Shown here: positions 17,266 to 26,781 of the stretch, piece after piece | Numbering within the stretch: the first letter of the stretch is position 1 | Layout of the letters: the number at the start of each line of letters is the position of its first letter | Source of the DNA: Bradyrhizobium sp. CCH5-F6 | GTDB taxonomy: Bacteria; Pseudomonadota; Alphaproteobacteria; Rhizobiales; Xanthobacteraceae | Reading direction: 5' to 3' | DNA: 64,000 nt | Assembly (NCBI RefSeq): GCF_001556045.1 | Contig: NZ_LSIC01000050.1 | Span: 43,191-107,190 of the forward strand | Program-made: the position numbers and the translations under genes | Notes under the pieces: model-generated | Told to the model about the DNA's origin: nothing | The model's input: only the letters and a program-made list of their open reading frames with translations | The model's database searches: none

Positions 17266-18987
17266 GTGCATGACGTGGCAATGGGGCAGGACCAACCGCA
17301 ACGAACCGACCGTGACGCGCAGCTGTCGCGATTCGCGCGCCCGGAACAGACCTTTCCGGCGCTGACGCCCGCCGAGATCGAACGGATCAGGCAGTTCGGC
17401 GAGATCCGCACTTTCGCGGACGGCGAGTTGCTGTTCGAGACGGGCAAGCCCGGGCCCGGCATGTTCGTCGTGCTGAAGGGCCATGTCGCCATCACCCAGC
17501 GCGACGGACTCGGCCACGTCACCCCGGTGATCGACCAGGGGCCGGGGCAATTCCTGGCCGAGCTCAGCCAGCTCTCCGGCCGGCCTGCGCTGGTCGATGG
17601 CCGCGCCGAGGGCGATGTCGAGACGCTGCTGTTGCCGCCGGACCGGCTGCGTGCGCTGCTGGTCGCCGAGGCCGAACTCGGCGAGCGCATCATGCGCGCG
17701 CTGATCCTGCGCCGGGTCAATCTGATCCAGGACGGCGCCGGTGGTCCCGTGCTGATCGGACCGTCGAACTCCGCCGGCGTGGTCCGGTTGCAGGGATTCC
17801 TCACCCGCAACGGCCAGCCGCATCATCTGCTCGATCCCGATCGCGATCGCGATGCGGCCGAATTGATCGCGCGGTATTTGCCCAAGCCCGACGACTGGCC
17901 GCTGGTCGTCACCGCCGATGGCGCGGTGCTGCGCAATCCCAACGAGACCGACCTCGCGCGCGCCATCGGCATGATCGGCGGCGCGAACGGTGACCGCATC
18001 TACGACGTTGCGGTGGTCGGCTGCGGCCCCGCGGGGCTCGCCACCGCCGTGTATGCCGCGTCCGAAGGGCTGTCGGTCGCGGTGCTCGACACCCGCGCCT
18101 TCGGCGGTCAGGCCGGCGCCAGCGCGCGCATCGAGAACTATCTGGGCTTTCCGACCGGAATCTCCGGCCAGGCCCTGACCGCGCGTGCCTTCACCCAGGC
18201 GCAGAAGTTCGGTGCCGACATCATGATTCCGGTGACGGTGAAGTCGCTCGACTGCACGCGCAAGGACGGTGCATTTTCGGTGGCGCTCGAGGGCAGCGAT
18301 CCCCTGCGTTCGCGCGCGGTGGTGGTCGCAAGCGGCGCGCGCTATCGCCGGCCCGACATCGCGAACCTCGACAAGTTCGAAGGCCGCGGCGTCTGGTACT
18401 GGGCTTCGCCCGTGGAGGCGCGGCTCTGCGCCGGCGAGGAAGTCGCGCTGGTTGGGGCCGGCAATTCGGCAGGCCAGGCGGCCGTGTTCCTGTCGGGTCA
18501 TGCCAAGAGAGTCTTGATGATCATCCGCGGCGGCGGCCTGGGCGCGAGCATGTCGCGCTATCTCATTGAGCGCATCGAAGCCACGCCGAACATCGAATTG
18601 ATGTTCAACACCGAGATCACGGCGCTCGAAGGCGACGAGGCCTCGCTGCTGCGGCGCATCCGCTGGAAGAGCCGGCTCTCGGACGACGAGGATTTTGCCG
18701 ACATCCGCAATCTCTTCCTGTTCGTCGGCGCCGATCCCGCCACCGCCTGGCTCGACGGCTGCGGCGTCACGCTCGACCGCGGCGGCTTCGTCGTGACAGG
18801 TGCGCAGTCCGAGCAGAACCAGGGCAAGCTGGTGGCGCCGCTGGAAACCTCCGTGCCCGGCGTCTATGCCGTCGGCGACGTCCGCTCCGGCTCGGTCAAG
18901 CGCGTCGGCGGCGCCATCGGCGAAGGCGCCCAGGTCGTGGCGTCCCTGCACGGCTATCTCGGCGACGCCGCAAAACCGGCGCTCTAG
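17266..18987 (+). CDS. CAP_ED domain fused to thioredoxin-reductase-like FAD oxidoreductase
   Basis: 573 aa. Residues about 20-140 are a cyclic-nucleotide-binding roll (FADGELLFETGKPGPGMFVVLKGHVAIT, FLAELSQLSGRPAL). A linker follows to about 235, then a FAD/NAD(P)H two-domain reductase: VAVVGCGPAGLATAVYAASEG, a second dinucleotide motif VALVGAGNSAGQAAVFLS, and the FAD-binding end VPGVYAVGDVRSGSVKRVGGAIGEG. Where thioredoxin reductases have C-A-T-C, this protein has W-A-S-P, so it cannot be a classical disulfide reductase. The start could instead be ATG at 17281. Role unknown, perhaps a nucleotide-sensing oxidoreductase. Confidence 0.88.
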   Translation: MHDVAMGQDQPQRTDRDAQLSRFARPEQTFPALTPAEIERIRQFGEIRTFADGELLFETGKPGPGMFVVLKGHVAITQRDGLGHVTPVIDQGPGQFLAELSQLSGRPALVDGRAEGDVETLLLPPDRLRALLVAEAELGERIMRALILRRVNLIQDGAGGPVLIGPSNSAGVVRLQGFLTRNGQPHHLLDPDRDRDAAELIARYLPKPDDWPLVVTADGAVLRNPNETDLARAIGMIGGANGDRIYDVAVVGCGPAGLATAVYAASEGLSVAVLDTRAFGGQAGASARIENYLGFPTGISGQALTARAFTQAQKFGADIMIPVTVKSLDCTRKDGAFSVALEGSDPLRSRAVVVASGARYRRPDIANLDKFEGRGVWYWASPVEARLCAGEEVALVGAGNSAGQAAVFLSGHAKRVLMIIRGGGLGASMSRYLIERIEATPNIELMFNTEITALEGDEASLLRRIRWKSRLSDDEDFADIRNLFLFVGADPATAWLDGCGVTLDRGGFVVTGAQSEQNQGKLVAPLETSVPGVYAVGDVRSGSVKRVGGAIGEGAQVVASLHGYLGDAAKPAL

Positions 18988-19057
18988 GCAAGGACAAGTG
19001 AAGAAAATGGCAAGCGGAATGAGGCTTGCCATCGTGCCGGCAAGTACAGACTATCTC

Positions 19058-19191
19058 ATCATCCTGAGGAGCCGCGATAGCGGCGTCTCGAAGGATGAAG
19101 GCCTGGATGCAACAGCCAGGCCTGCATGGTTCGCGTGGCGATGCGAAGCATCGTCCGCAGGGGCGCTGGCGCGCCTCCTCACCATGAGGAT
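19058..19191. repeat. Intergenic repeat with hairpin potential
   Basis: Begins CATCATCCTGAGGAGC and ends GCCTCCTCACCATGAGGAT, with inner AGGCCTGG/CCAGGCCT arms. The ends pair imperfectly around a GTCTCGAAGGATGAAGGCC core. It resembles another dispersed Bradyrhizobium-type intergenic repeat. Confidence 0.6.
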
Positions 19192-19222
19192 CCAACAGAA
19201 GAAGTTTCAAAGGGAGGACTAA

Positions 19223-19531
19223 ATGGCTGAAATCGTCGTGCTCTACAAAACGCCCAAGGACGCTGCCGCCTTCGACAAGTACTATGCCGAGACGCACATC
19301 CCGCTCGCCAAGAAACTTCCCGGGCTGAAGAAATACGCCGTCAGCAAGGGGCCGGTTGCATCTCCCGCAGGTCCTTCCGGGATTCATCTCGTTGCCATTC
19401 TCACCTTCGACAGCGTGGCCGACATTCAAGCGGCATTCGCCAGTCCGGAAGGCAAGGCGACCGGCGCCGACGTGCCGAAATTCGCCAGCGGCGGCGCTGA
19501 CTTGCTGATCTTCGACACCAAGGACGTGTGA
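19223..19531 (+). CDS. EthD family protein
   Basis: 102 aa, behind AGGGAGGA. It has the EthD dimeric alpha/beta-barrel pattern: VVLYKTPKDAAAFDKYYAETHIPLAKKLPGL at residues 5-35, then VAILTFDSVADIQAAFASPEG. The family is linked to degradation enzymes (such as ETBE breakdown and polyketide cyclisation), but most members have no known reaction. It stands alone here. Confidence 0.88.
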   Translation: MAEIVVLYKTPKDAAAFDKYYAETHIPLAKKLPGLKKYAVSKGPVASPAGPSGIHLVAILTFDSVADIQAAFASPEGKATGADVPKFASGGADLLIFDTKDV

Positions 19532-19763
19532 GATGCGTCGCATCGGCCCGCCGGTCGCGGGCCGATGTTGCAACGCCGGATTCAACTTTCGTCGCAATCT
19601 GCTGCGATTTGCGACAGCGATGCGAAAAATTCAGCCACGCGTTTGCCAATTCGCACGATGACGCATGGCTGCGCCACTGCATGTGACGACAACGCAGGTG
19701 GTAATCCGATGAGGACCGTAATACTACTCTCATCGTCTCAACGCGGAGAGTAGGAGAGACCTC

Positions 19764-20273
19764 ATGGTCCTTGGATTGAGTCTGCCCGCCCTTACGCTTC
19801 TCCATGTCGTCATCAGCCTGATCGCCATCGTCGCCGGCCTCGTCGTGATGTTCGGCCTGCTCGGCTCGAAGCCGATGCCGGGCCTCACCGCGATCTTCCT
19901 GCTCACCACGATCCTCACCAGCGCCACCGGATTCCTGTTTCCGTTCAAGGAGCTGTTGCCATCGCACATCATCGGCATCATCTCGCTGGTGCTGCTCGCG
20001 ATCGCCTGCATCGCGCTGTACGGCAGGAAGCTCGCCGGCGTCTGGCGCCCGGTCTATATCGTGACCGCGATGATCTCGCTCTATTTCAACGTCTTCGTGC
20101 TGGTGATCCAGTCGTTCCTGAAGGTGCCGGCGCTCGCCGCGCTCGCGCCGGCGGTGCCGCCCGCGCCGCCGTCCGGCCCCGTGTTCGCGGTGGTGCAGGG
20201 CATCGTGCTGGTGTTCTTCGTGGTGCTCACCATCGGCGCCTGGCGCCGCTTCAGGCCGATGACGTTCGCCTGA
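19764..20273 (+). CDS. Small integral membrane protein
   Basis: 169 aa with four strongly hydrophobic segments (about residues 5-32, 40-62, 66-88, 95-118) and a fifth near the C-terminus (about 138-160), with a proline-rich AVPPAPPSGP loop before it. No enzyme motif. ATG at 19764 with GGAGAG upstream. Family not recognised. The DoxX-like length is coincidental, as its motifs are absent. Confidence 0.7.
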   Translation: MVLGLSLPALTLLHVVISLIAIVAGLVVMFGLLGSKPMPGLTAIFLLTTILTSATGFLFPFKELLPSHIIGIISLVLLAIACIALYGRKLAGVWRPVYIVTAMISLYFNVFVLVIQSFLKVPALAALAPAVPPAPPSGPVFAVVQGIVLVFFVVLTIGAWRRFRPMTFA

Positions 20274-20300
20274 CCGTTCGCGCGCGCGACGCATTCACGT

Positions 20301-20414
20301 GTCATTCCGGGGCATCGCGCAGCGATGAACTCTGGTGCGCAATCGCGCACCTGAGAAGCTCGATTCAACAATCTCCAGATTCCGGGTTCACGCCGCGCGT
20401 GCCCCGAAAATGAC
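20301..20414. repeat. Intergenic inverted repeat
   Basis: GTCATTCCGGGGC at the left end and GCCCCGAAAATGAC at the right end pair imperfectly, and an inner GGTGCGCAATCGCGCACC dyad is perfect. It lies upstream of the chloroperoxidase-like gene. A truncated relative of its inner part occurs near 26672. Confidence 0.7.
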
Positions 20415-20437
20415 TCTCTCACGACAGGAGCCGTGCA

Positions 20438-21262
20438 ATGCCCACCATCACCACCAAAGACGGCGTCGAGATCTTCTACAAGGATTGGGGCTCGGGCCAG
20501 CCGATCGTGTTCAGCCATGGCTGGCCGCTGTCGTCGGACGACTGGGACGCGCAGATGATATACTTCGTGACGCGCGGCTACCGCGTCGTCGCGCATGATC
20601 GCCGCGGCCATGGCCGCTCGGCGCAGGTCGCCGACGGCCACGACATGGATCACTATGCCGACGATCTTGCCGCGCTCACCGCGCATCTCGACCTCAAGAA
20701 CGCCCTTCATGTCGGTCACTCCACCGGCGGCGGCGAGGTCGTGCACTACATCGCACGCCACGGCGAGAGCCGGGTGGCGAAAGCTGCGATTCTCTCCGCG
20801 GTGCCGCCGCTGATGGTGCAGACGCCGGCCAATCCCGGCGGACTTCCCAAGAGCGTGTTCGACGATCTCCAGAAGCAGTTCGCCGCCAGCCGCACGCAAT
20901 TCTATCGCGATCTCCCGGCCGGCCCGTTCTACGGCTACAACCGCCCCGGCGCACAGCCGTCGGAAGCGGTGATCCAGAATTGGTGGCGCCAGGGCATGAT
21001 GGGCGGTGCGAAAGCGCATTACGACGGCATCGTCGCGTTCTCGCAGACCGACTTCACCGAGGATCTCAAGAAGATCAACGTGCCGGTGCTGGTCATGCAC
21101 GGCGACGACGACCAGATCGTGCCCTACGCCGATTCCGCGCCGCTGTCGGCCAAGCTGCTCAAGAAGGGCACGCTCAAGACCTACAAGGGCTTTCCGCACG
21201 GCATGCCGACCACGCACGCGGAAACCATCAACGCCGATCTCCTGGCGTTCTTCAGGGAGTGA
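20438..21262 (+). CDS. Alpha/beta hydrolase, non-haem chloroperoxidase type
   Basis: 274 aa, the standard length for cofactor-free haloperoxidase/arylesterase proteins. It starts [22 protein letters not shown] and has [22 protein letters not shown], the nucleophile GHSTGGGEV near residue 99, [12 protein letters not shown] for the acid and PHGMPTTH for the histidine. RBS AGGAG precedes the ATG. It acts in the cytoplasm as an esterase or perhydrolase. The physiological substrate is unknown. Confidence 0.9.
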   Translation: MPTITTKDGVEIFYKDWGSGQPIVFSHGWPLSSDDWDAQMIYFVTRGYRVVAHDRRGHGRSAQVADGHDMDHYADDLAALTAHLDLKNALHVGHSTGGGEVVHYIARHGESRVAKAAILSAVPPLMVQTPANPGGLPKSVFDDLQKQFAASRTQFYRDLPAGPFYGYNRPGAQPSEAVIQNWWRQGMMGGAKAHYDGIVAFSQTDFTEDLKKINVPVLVMHGDDDQIVPYADSAPLSAKLLKKGTLKTYKGFPHGMPTTHAETINADLLAFFRE

Positions 21263-21268
21263 GAGACC

Positions 21269-21910
21269 TCACTTCAGTATCGCCCGGATCGCATCGAAGG
21301 TGCGCTTGACGAAAGCCTCCGGCTTCTCCCGCGCGCCTTCGCCGATCCAGCTCTCGCCGCCGACGCGCATGGCGCCGGCGGCGATCATGGCGACGAGCCG
21401 CGCTTTCTGTCGGTCCGACTTGGTGCGTGCGCGCTGTGCCAGCCCGTCGGCCAGCGCGCGTTCGATCTTTTCGTATTTGAGCTGGTCGCGCGCCTGAAGC
21501 GCGGGATTGTCGCGCTTGAGCCGCGCCATCGCCGCAGCTTCCGCAGGATCGAGCCGTTTGACCGCCGCGGCGATCGCGTTCTCCGCCGCCGTCAGCATGG
21601 ATTCGTCCGCGGGCCGGGCGACGATCTCGGCGACCAGCGCGCTTGCCGCGCCCTCCTGCCAGGCGGCGACCACGTCTTCCTTCGACGCGAAATAATGGAA
21701 GAAGCTGCGTCGCGACACGTCCGCTGCCGCCGCGATGTCGTCGATGGTGGTGGCCTCGAAGCCGCGCTGCAGGAACAGGGTCATCGCCGCGCGGGCCAGC
21801 CGCTCGCGGGTCTCCTGCCGCTTGCGCTGGCGCAGACCGGTGGCGGCCGGAGATTTTCCTCCTGCGGACAATGACTTGACGCCCTTTCCGGCGAGCTTCG
21901 AAGCCTTCAA
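21269..21910 (-). CDS. TetR-family transcriptional regulator
   Basis: 213 aa if started at TTG 21910, where GAGGTG lies at the right distance; an in-frame ATG at 21949 has no RBS and would put the operator-like palindrome inside the gene. The N-terminal HTH (TRERLARAAMTLFLQRGFEATTIDDIAAAADVSRRSFFHYFASKEDVV) is unmistakable, preceded by a Lys/Arg-rich tail. The C-terminal ligand domain is alanine-rich. Divergent from the SDR pair at 22000, its likely target. Confidence 0.88.
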   Translation of the reverse strand: MKASKLAGKGVKSLSAGGKSPAATGLRQRKRQETRERLARAAMTLFLQRGFEATTIDDIAAAADVSRRSFFHYFASKEDVVAAWQEGAASALVAEIVARPADESMLTAAENAIAAAVKRLDPAEAAAMARLKRDNPALQARDQLKYEKIERALADGLAQRARTKSDRQKARLVAMIAAGAMRVGGESWIGEGAREKPEAFVKRTFDAIRAILK

Positions 21911-21933
21911 ATCGTTTTCACCTCTTGCAAACT

Positions 21934-21946
21934 TGCACTCAGTGCA
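21934..21946. promoter_or_regulatory. Candidate TetR operator
   Basis: TGCAC-TCA-GTGCA is a perfect 13-base dyad in the space between the divergent TetR gene (start at 21910) and the SDR gene (start at 22000). It is short for a TetR site, but position and symmetry fit. Confidence 0.4.
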
Positions 21947-21999
21947 CATTTAGACCGGTCGCGGGCCTTTCCCATCCCTGAAAGCCGCGGAGACATGGC

Positions 22000-22938
22000 A
22001 TGACCGACTGGACCACGGCGCACATCCCCTCACTCAGCGGCAAGACCGTGGTCGTGACCGGGGCGACGGGCGGCCTCGGCTACGAGACGGCAATGGCGCT
22101 CGCCGGCGCCGGTGCCATCGTCATACTCACGGGGCGCGACGACGCAAAGGGCCTGCGGGCAATCGAAGGCATTTGCGAACGGTTTCCCGACGCCCTGATC
22201 GCCTATGAGCATCTCGACCTCGCAAGCCTTTCCTCCGTCGCCGATTTTGCCCGGCGCTTTGCCGCCGACAACGAACGACTCGATCTCCTCGTCAACAATG
22301 CCGGTGTGATGGCTCTGCCGAAGCGGCAGCAGACGGAGGATGGCTTCGAGATGCAGCTCGGCACCAACTACCTCGGTCACTATGCCCTGACGGCGCGGCT
22401 GTTGCCCCAGCTTCGCCGCGCCGGGGCGCCTCGCATCGTCAATCTCTCGAGCCTCGCCCACCGCTCCGGTGCGATCAATTTCGACGATCTGCAGGGCAAG
22501 CATTCCTATCGTCCATGGCGCGCCTACTGCCAATCCAAGCTGGCGATGCTGATGTTTGCGCTGGAGCTGCAACGCCGCAGCCTCGCTGCCGGCTGGGGCC
22601 TGACGAGCGTTGCCGCCCATCCCGGTTACGCGCGGACCGATCTCATCGCCAACGGTCCGGGCACCAACACCGTCCAGGGGCGGGTCGGCCGGCTGCTCCA
22701 GCCCTGGATCAGCCAGTCGGCAGCCGAAGGCGCGCTGCCCACGCTGTTTGCGGCGACTTCTCCTGACGCCGAGCCCGGTGGCTATTACGGCCCAAACGGG
22801 TTCTACGAACTGAAGGGATCGCCCGGGCCGGCGAGGATCATGCCGCAGGCGAGGGATCTCGCTGCGGCGGCCATGCTCTGGGATGCCTCGGCAACGCTGA
22901 CCGGTGTATCGTTCGACGAGATCGCGGCCGCCGCATGA
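22000..22938 (+). CDS. SDR-family oxidoreductase (retinol-dehydrogenase-like)
   Basis: 312 aa with the NAD(P) motif TGATGGLGYETA near residue 20, LVNNAGVM near residue 99, the catalytic serine in NLSSLAHRSG and Y-x-x-x-K in AYCQSKLA near residue 177. The C-terminal extension of about 100 residues and the WxxYCQSKLA context match the retinol-dehydrogenase/WWOX-like SDR group. Substrate unknown. It is followed closely by another nucleotide-binding gene and is probably controlled by the divergent TetR protein. Confidence 0.9.
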   Translation: MTDWTTAHIPSLSGKTVVVTGATGGLGYETAMALAGAGAIVILTGRDDAKGLRAIEGICERFPDALIAYEHLDLASLSSVADFARRFAADNERLDLLVNNAGVMALPKRQQTEDGFEMQLGTNYLGHYALTARLLPQLRRAGAPRIVNLSSLAHRSGAINFDDLQGKHSYRPWRAYCQSKLAMLMFALELQRRSLAAGWGLTSVAAHPGYARTDLIANGPGTNTVQGRVGRLLQPWISQSAAEGALPTLFAATSPDAEPGGYYGPNGFYELKGSPGPARIMPQARDLAAAAMLWDASATLTGVSFDEIAAAA

Positions 22939-22964
22939 GCCGCGAGGCCGCTGGAGACATTTCG

Positions 22965-23624
22965 ATGAAGGTCATCATCTTCGGCGCGACCGGCATGGTC
23001 GGGCAGGGCGTCTTGCGCGAATGCCTGCTCGACGCCGGCATCGACCATGTGCTCGTGGTCGGCCGCAGCCCGACCGGCGTGCGCGACGCCAAGCTCACCG
23101 AGATCATCCACAACGATTTCATGGACTATTCGGCGATCGAGGCGCAGCTGACCGGCTTCGATGCCTGCTTCTTCTGCCTCGGCGTCTCCTCGATCGGCAT
23201 GAACGAGCAGCGCTACCGCCACCTCACCTACGATCTCACGCTCGCTGCCGCGACGACGCTGGCGCGGCTCAATCCGCAGATGATTTTCACCTATGTCACC
23301 GGCGCCGGCACCGATTCCACCGAGCGGGGCCCGCGAATGTGGGCGCGGATCAAGGGCAAGACCGAGAACGATCTCTTCAAACTGCCGTTCAAGGCCGCCT
23401 ACGCGTTCCGGCCCGGCGCGATCCAGCCCCTGCATGGCGCCCGGTCCAAGACCCCCTGGGTGCAGGCTGTCTATGCCGTGAGCGGGCCGCTCTGGTCGGT
23501 GCTGCGCCGGATTTCGCCGCGGCTCGTGACATCGACGGAGCAGATCGGCCGCGCCATGATCCGCGTTGCCCGGGAGGGCTACCCGCGCAAGGTGCTGGAG
23601 ATGGAGGATATCAATGGCCTCTAG
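22965..23624 (+). CDS. NAD(P)H-binding epimerase-like protein
   Basis: 219 aa from ATG at 22965 (MKVIIFGATGMVGQGVLRECL), preferred because GGAG lies upstream. A start at 22935 overlapping the previous stop (ATGA) would add ten residues. The Rossmann GATGMVGQG motif, CFFCLGVSS and YVTGAGTDSTERG blocks match the NAD-dependent epimerase/HTATIP2-like subgroup. It is coupled to the SDR gene. No catalytic Tyr-Lys pair is obvious. Function unknown. Confidence 0.85.
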   Translation: MKVIIFGATGMVGQGVLRECLLDAGIDHVLVVGRSPTGVRDAKLTEIIHNDFMDYSAIEAQLTGFDACFFCLGVSSIGMNEQRYRHLTYDLTLAAATTLARLNPQMIFTYVTGAGTDSTERGPRMWARIKGKTENDLFKLPFKAAYAFRPGAIQPLHGARSKTPWVQAVYAVSGPLWSVLRRISPRLVTSTEQIGRAMIRVAREGYPRKVLEMEDINGL

Positions 23625-23706
23625 CCTGCCGGCGCGTTAGTTTGTGCGGAAATTTCGGGGCCCGCGCGCGTTGAGCCCTGTCCCCTCCCAAGGAGAAGCT
23701 TCGGCG

Positions 23707-24150
23707 ATGTCGCCCCAGCTCAAACTGATCGCGCTCGACGCCGACGATCTCGCCGTGATCTCGACCCATGTCCAGGACGCCCGGGTCCAGACCTCCGACA
23801 TCATCTGGCGGCAGGGCGAGAAGCGGCTCGTGGTCGGAATGAGCCGTCTGGACTGGGGGCAGACATTGGAGGGCGAGACCGAACCACGCCGGCTGGTCGC
23901 CGCGCTCCGTTTCGACCGCGTGCTCGCCTGCAAGTCGCGCAACATCGACCTCGCCGCGCCGGACAACGTGCTGGACCTCGTCGGCATTGAATTCCACCCC
24001 CAGGACGGGCGCCCTGACGAGCCTGGCGGCAGCGCGCTGCTCTTGTTCGCCCAGGGCGGCGCCATCCGCCTGGACGTCGAATGCCTGGAATGCGAGCTGA
24101 CCGATCTCGGGGCAGACGCGCTGGGAACGGGCGTTGAGGGGGAGGGGTGA
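23707..24150 (+). CDS. DUF2948 family protein
   Basis: 147 aa from ATG at 23707 behind AAGGAGAAG. It begins MSPQLKLIALDADDLAVIST and contains VQTSDIIWRQGEKRLVVGMSRLDW and GGAIRLDVECLECELTDLG, the DUF2948 pattern found upstream of hisD in many Rhizobiales. No known activity. Position directly before hisD agrees with the conserved order. Confidence 0.88.
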   Translation: MSPQLKLIALDADDLAVISTHVQDARVQTSDIIWRQGEKRLVVGMSRLDWGQTLEGETEPRRLVAALRFDRVLACKSRNIDLAAPDNVLDLVGIEFHPQDGRPDEPGGSALLLFAQGGAIRLDVECLECELTDLGADALGTGVEGEG

Positions 24151-24296
24151 AGTGGCCCGTATACCAGCCAAATGGGCTTACGCCCGCGCCGGAACGGCAT
24201 CTTCCGAGGGTTGACGCAGCTTCCCGGCCGCGCCATTGAGCAGGGGGCTGGTGCGCCGATCCCGCCCCCGAAGACCAGCCGGAAGCCAAGCGAAAC

Positions 24297-25592
24297 ATGC
24301 CCGTTCGCCTCGACCGCAGCAGCGCCGATTTTGACCAGCGATTCGCCGCCTTCCTCGCCGCCAAGCGCGAGGCTTCGGCCGATGTCGAGGCCGCGGCGCG
24401 TACGATCGTCGACGACGTGGCCAGGCGTGGCGATGCCGCCCTGCTCGAAGCCACGGCAAAGTTCGACCGCCTGACGCTGGATGCATCGGGCCTCCGCGTC
24501 ACCGCCGCCGAGATCGAGGCCGCCGTGAAGGCCTGCGATGCCGCGACGCTGGATGCGCTCAAGCTCGCGCGGGATCGCATCGAGACCTATCACCGCCGTC
24601 AGCTCCCGAAGGACGAGCGCTTCACCGATCCGCTCGGCGTCGAGCTCGGCTGGCGCTACACCGCGATCGAATCCGTCGGCCTCTACGTGCCGGGCGGCAC
24701 TGCGGCCTATCCGTCGTCGGTGCTGATGAACGCGGTGCCCGCGAAAGTCGCCGGGGTTTCGCGCCTCGTGATGGTGGTGCCCTCGCCGGACGGCAAGCTC
24801 AATCCGCTGGTGCTGGCGGCCGCGCATCTCGGCGGCGTCACCGAGATCTATCGTGTCGGCGGCGCGCAGGCCGTCGCCGCGCTCGCACACGGCACCGCGA
24901 CCATCGCACCAGTCGCAAAGATCGTCGGACCCGGCAACGCCTATGTCGCCGCCGCAAAGCGGCTGGTGTTCGGCAAGGTCGGCATCGACATGATCGCCGG
25001 CCCTTCGGAGGTGCTCGTCATCGCCGACGACACCGGCAATGCCGACTGGATCGCCGCCGACCTGTTGGCGCAGGCCGAGCACGACGCGAGCGCGCAGTCG
25101 ATCCTGATCACGGACTCGGCGCGCCTTGCCGCCGACGTCGAAAAGGCGGTCGAGGCACAGTTGAAGACGTTGCCGCGCGCGGCGATCGCAGGCGCGTCCT
25201 GGGCCGATTTCGGCGCCGTCATCATGGTGAAGACTCTGGCCGACGCGATCCCGCTCGCGGACGCCATCGCCGCCGAGCATCTCGAAATCATGACTGGTGA
25301 TCCCGACGCGCTCGCCGCGAAGATCCGCAATGCCGGCGCGGTGTTCCTTGGGCCCCATACGCCCGAGGCGATCGGCGATTATGTCGGCGGCTCCAATCAC
25401 GTGCTGCCGACGGCGCGCTCGGCGCGATTTTCCTCGGGGCTCTCGGTGCACGACTTCATCAAGCGCACCTCGATACTGAAATGCGGACCCGATCAATTGC
25501 GTGCGCTCGGTCCGGCCGCGATGACGCTCGGCAAGGCGGAGGGGCTGGACGCCCACTCGCGCTCGATTGGATTGCGCCTCAATCTGTCATGA
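24297..25592 (+). CDS. hisD: Histidinol dehydrogenase
   Basis: 431 aa, the usual HisD length. It catalyses the last two steps of histidine synthesis, histidinol to histidine with NAD+ and Zn. The key blocks are visible: [26 protein letters not shown] near residue 128, [14 protein letters not shown], the Zn/substrate residues in [25 protein letters not shown] with the catalytic histidine, and [23 protein letters not shown]. It overlaps the UPF0262 start by four bases, so the two are co-translated. Confidence 0.97.
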   Translation: MPVRLDRSSADFDQRFAAFLAAKREASADVEAAARTIVDDVARRGDAALLEATAKFDRLTLDASGLRVTAAEIEAAVKACDAATLDALKLARDRIETYHRRQLPKDERFTDPLGVELGWRYTAIESVGLYVPGGTAAYPSSVLMNAVPAKVAGVSRLVMVVPSPDGKLNPLVLAAAHLGGVTEIYRVGGAQAVAALAHGTATIAPVAKIVGPGNAYVAAAKRLVFGKVGIDMIAGPSEVLVIADDTGNADWIAADLLAQAEHDASAQSILITDSARLAADVEKAVEAQLKTLPRAAIAGASWADFGAVIMVKTLADAIPLADAIAAEHLEIMTGDPDALAAKIRNAGAVFLGPHTPEAIGDYVGGSNHVLPTARSARFSSGLSVHDFIKRTSILKCGPDQLRALGPAAMTLGKAEGLDAHSRSIGLRLNLS

Positions 25593-26086
25593 CAAAGCCG
25601 CCCGAACAGGACGACTCGACCAATCGCATCGTCGGCGTCACGCTCGACGAGGAGTCGATCGGCCGTTCCGGGCCGGACATCGAGCATGAGCGGGCGATCG
25701 CGATCTACGATCTGATAGAGCAGAACCTGTTCGCGCCCGAGGGCGCGGACGGGAAGGGCCCGTTCACGCTGCATATCGGCATCACCGGCAACCGCCTGAT
25801 GTTCGACATCCGCCGCGAGGACGGCACCCCCGTCGTCGCGCACCTGTTGTCGCTGACGCCGTTCCGGCGGATCGTGAAGGACTATTTCATGATCTGCGAC
25901 AGCTACTACCAGGCGATCCGGACCGCGACGCCGGACAAGATCGAGGCGATCGACATGGGCCGCCGCGGCATCCATGACGAGGGCTCGCGCACGCTCCAGG
26001 AGCGGCTGAAGGGCAAGGTGCGGGTCGACTTCGAGACTTCGCGCCGGCTGTTCACGCTCATCACCGTCCTGCATTGGAAGGGTTAG
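25589..26086 (+). CDS. UPF0262 family protein
   Basis: 165 aa from ATG at 25589, overlapping the hisD stop (ATGA). It contains [45 protein letters not shown] and [23 protein letters not shown], the UPF0262 pattern that sits between hisD and a phosphatase gene in alphaproteobacteria. No function is known. Confidence 0.92.
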   Translation: MTKPPEQDDSTNRIVGVTLDEESIGRSGPDIEHERAIAIYDLIEQNLFAPEGADGKGPFTLHIGITGNRLMFDIRREDGTPVVAHLLSLTPFRRIVKDYFMICDSYYQAIRTATPDKIEAIDMGRRGIHDEGSRTLQERLKGKVRVDFETSRRLFTLITVLHWKG

Positions 26087-26134
26087 GGCATGGCCCGGAA
26101 AAGTGTGCAGCGGTTTTCCGACAAGGCCATGCCC
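26086..26134. repeat. Short intergenic inverted repeat
   Basis: GGCATGGCC...GGCCATGCC ends enclose CGGAAAA and TTTTCCG arms in a 49-base imperfect hairpin right after the UPF0262 stop. This CGGAAAAGTGTG-type element is, as I recall, common in Bradyrhizobium and may serve as a terminator. Confidence 0.6.
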
Positions 26135-26157
26135 TCTATCAAAAGAGGCTAAGCGCG

Positions 26158-26625
26158 ATGGCGGATCCGCCACGCGCCCGCAATCCGCAATCGGTGCTGT
26201 TCGCCTGCGCGATGAACAGCGTGCGCTCGCCGATGGCCGAGAGCCTGCTTCGGCACATGTTTCCGCAAGGCCTCTACGTGAAGTCGGCCGGCGCGAAGCG
26301 CGGTGAGCTCGATCCGTTTGCGGTGTCCGTGATGGCCGAGCTCGGCCAGGACATCTCGGCGCACAAGCCGCAGACCTTCGAGGAACTGGAGGATTGGGAG
26401 GGGCTGAATTTCGACCTCATCATCACGCTCTCGCCCGAGGCGCACCACAAGGCGCTGGAGCTGACGCGGACGCTCGCAGCCGAGGTCGAGTACTGGCCGA
26501 CGCAGGATCCCACCACCATCGAAGGCAGCCGCGACCAGAAACTTGCCGCCTATCGCGAGGTCTGCGATCAGCTCTTGATGCGCATCCGCAGGCGCTTCGC
26601 GAAATTGGGCTCGGCGCCAGTCTGA
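26158..26625 (+). CDS. Low-molecular-weight protein tyrosine phosphatase / arsenate-reductase-like
   Basis: 155 aa from ATG at 26158. The active-site loop CAMNSVRS (C-x5-R-S) near residue 17 and the late acid in YWPTQDPT near residue 118 define an LMW-PTP fold, as in the protein of this locus in other Rhizobiales. It could dephosphorylate tyrosine or act as an arsenate reductase; only the cysteine loop and the aspartate are visible, no extra cysteine pair. Same strand as its hisD-side neighbours but separated by a hairpin repeat. Confidence 0.85.
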   Translation: MADPPRARNPQSVLFACAMNSVRSPMAESLLRHMFPQGLYVKSAGAKRGELDPFAVSVMAELGQDISAHKPQTFEELEDWEGLNFDLIITLSPEAHHKALELTRTLAAEVEYWPTQDPTTIEGSRDQKLAAYREVCDQLLMRIRRRFAKLGSAPV

Positions 26626-26671
26626 CACGAGACCTTGCGTAACACCCGCGTCACAGAGCGCAGGCAGATGC

Positions 26672-26717
26672 GTGGTGGGGAGCCTCGAATCACCAAACCT
26701 CCAGTTCCCGGGTTGTG
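26672..26717. repeat. Truncated copy of an intergenic repeat
   Basis: GAGCCTCGAATCACCAAACC followed by TCCAGTTCCCGGGTT resembles the inner part of the repeat at 20301 (GAAGCTCGATTCAACAATC, TCCAGATTCCGGGTT). It has only one arm, so it is a fragment. Confidence 0.4.
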
Positions 26718-26781
26718 AAACCGGCCCCCTTCCGATAGGTTCCGCGCGCAATTCACCCCGCTTCATCCCCCAAATCACCTG

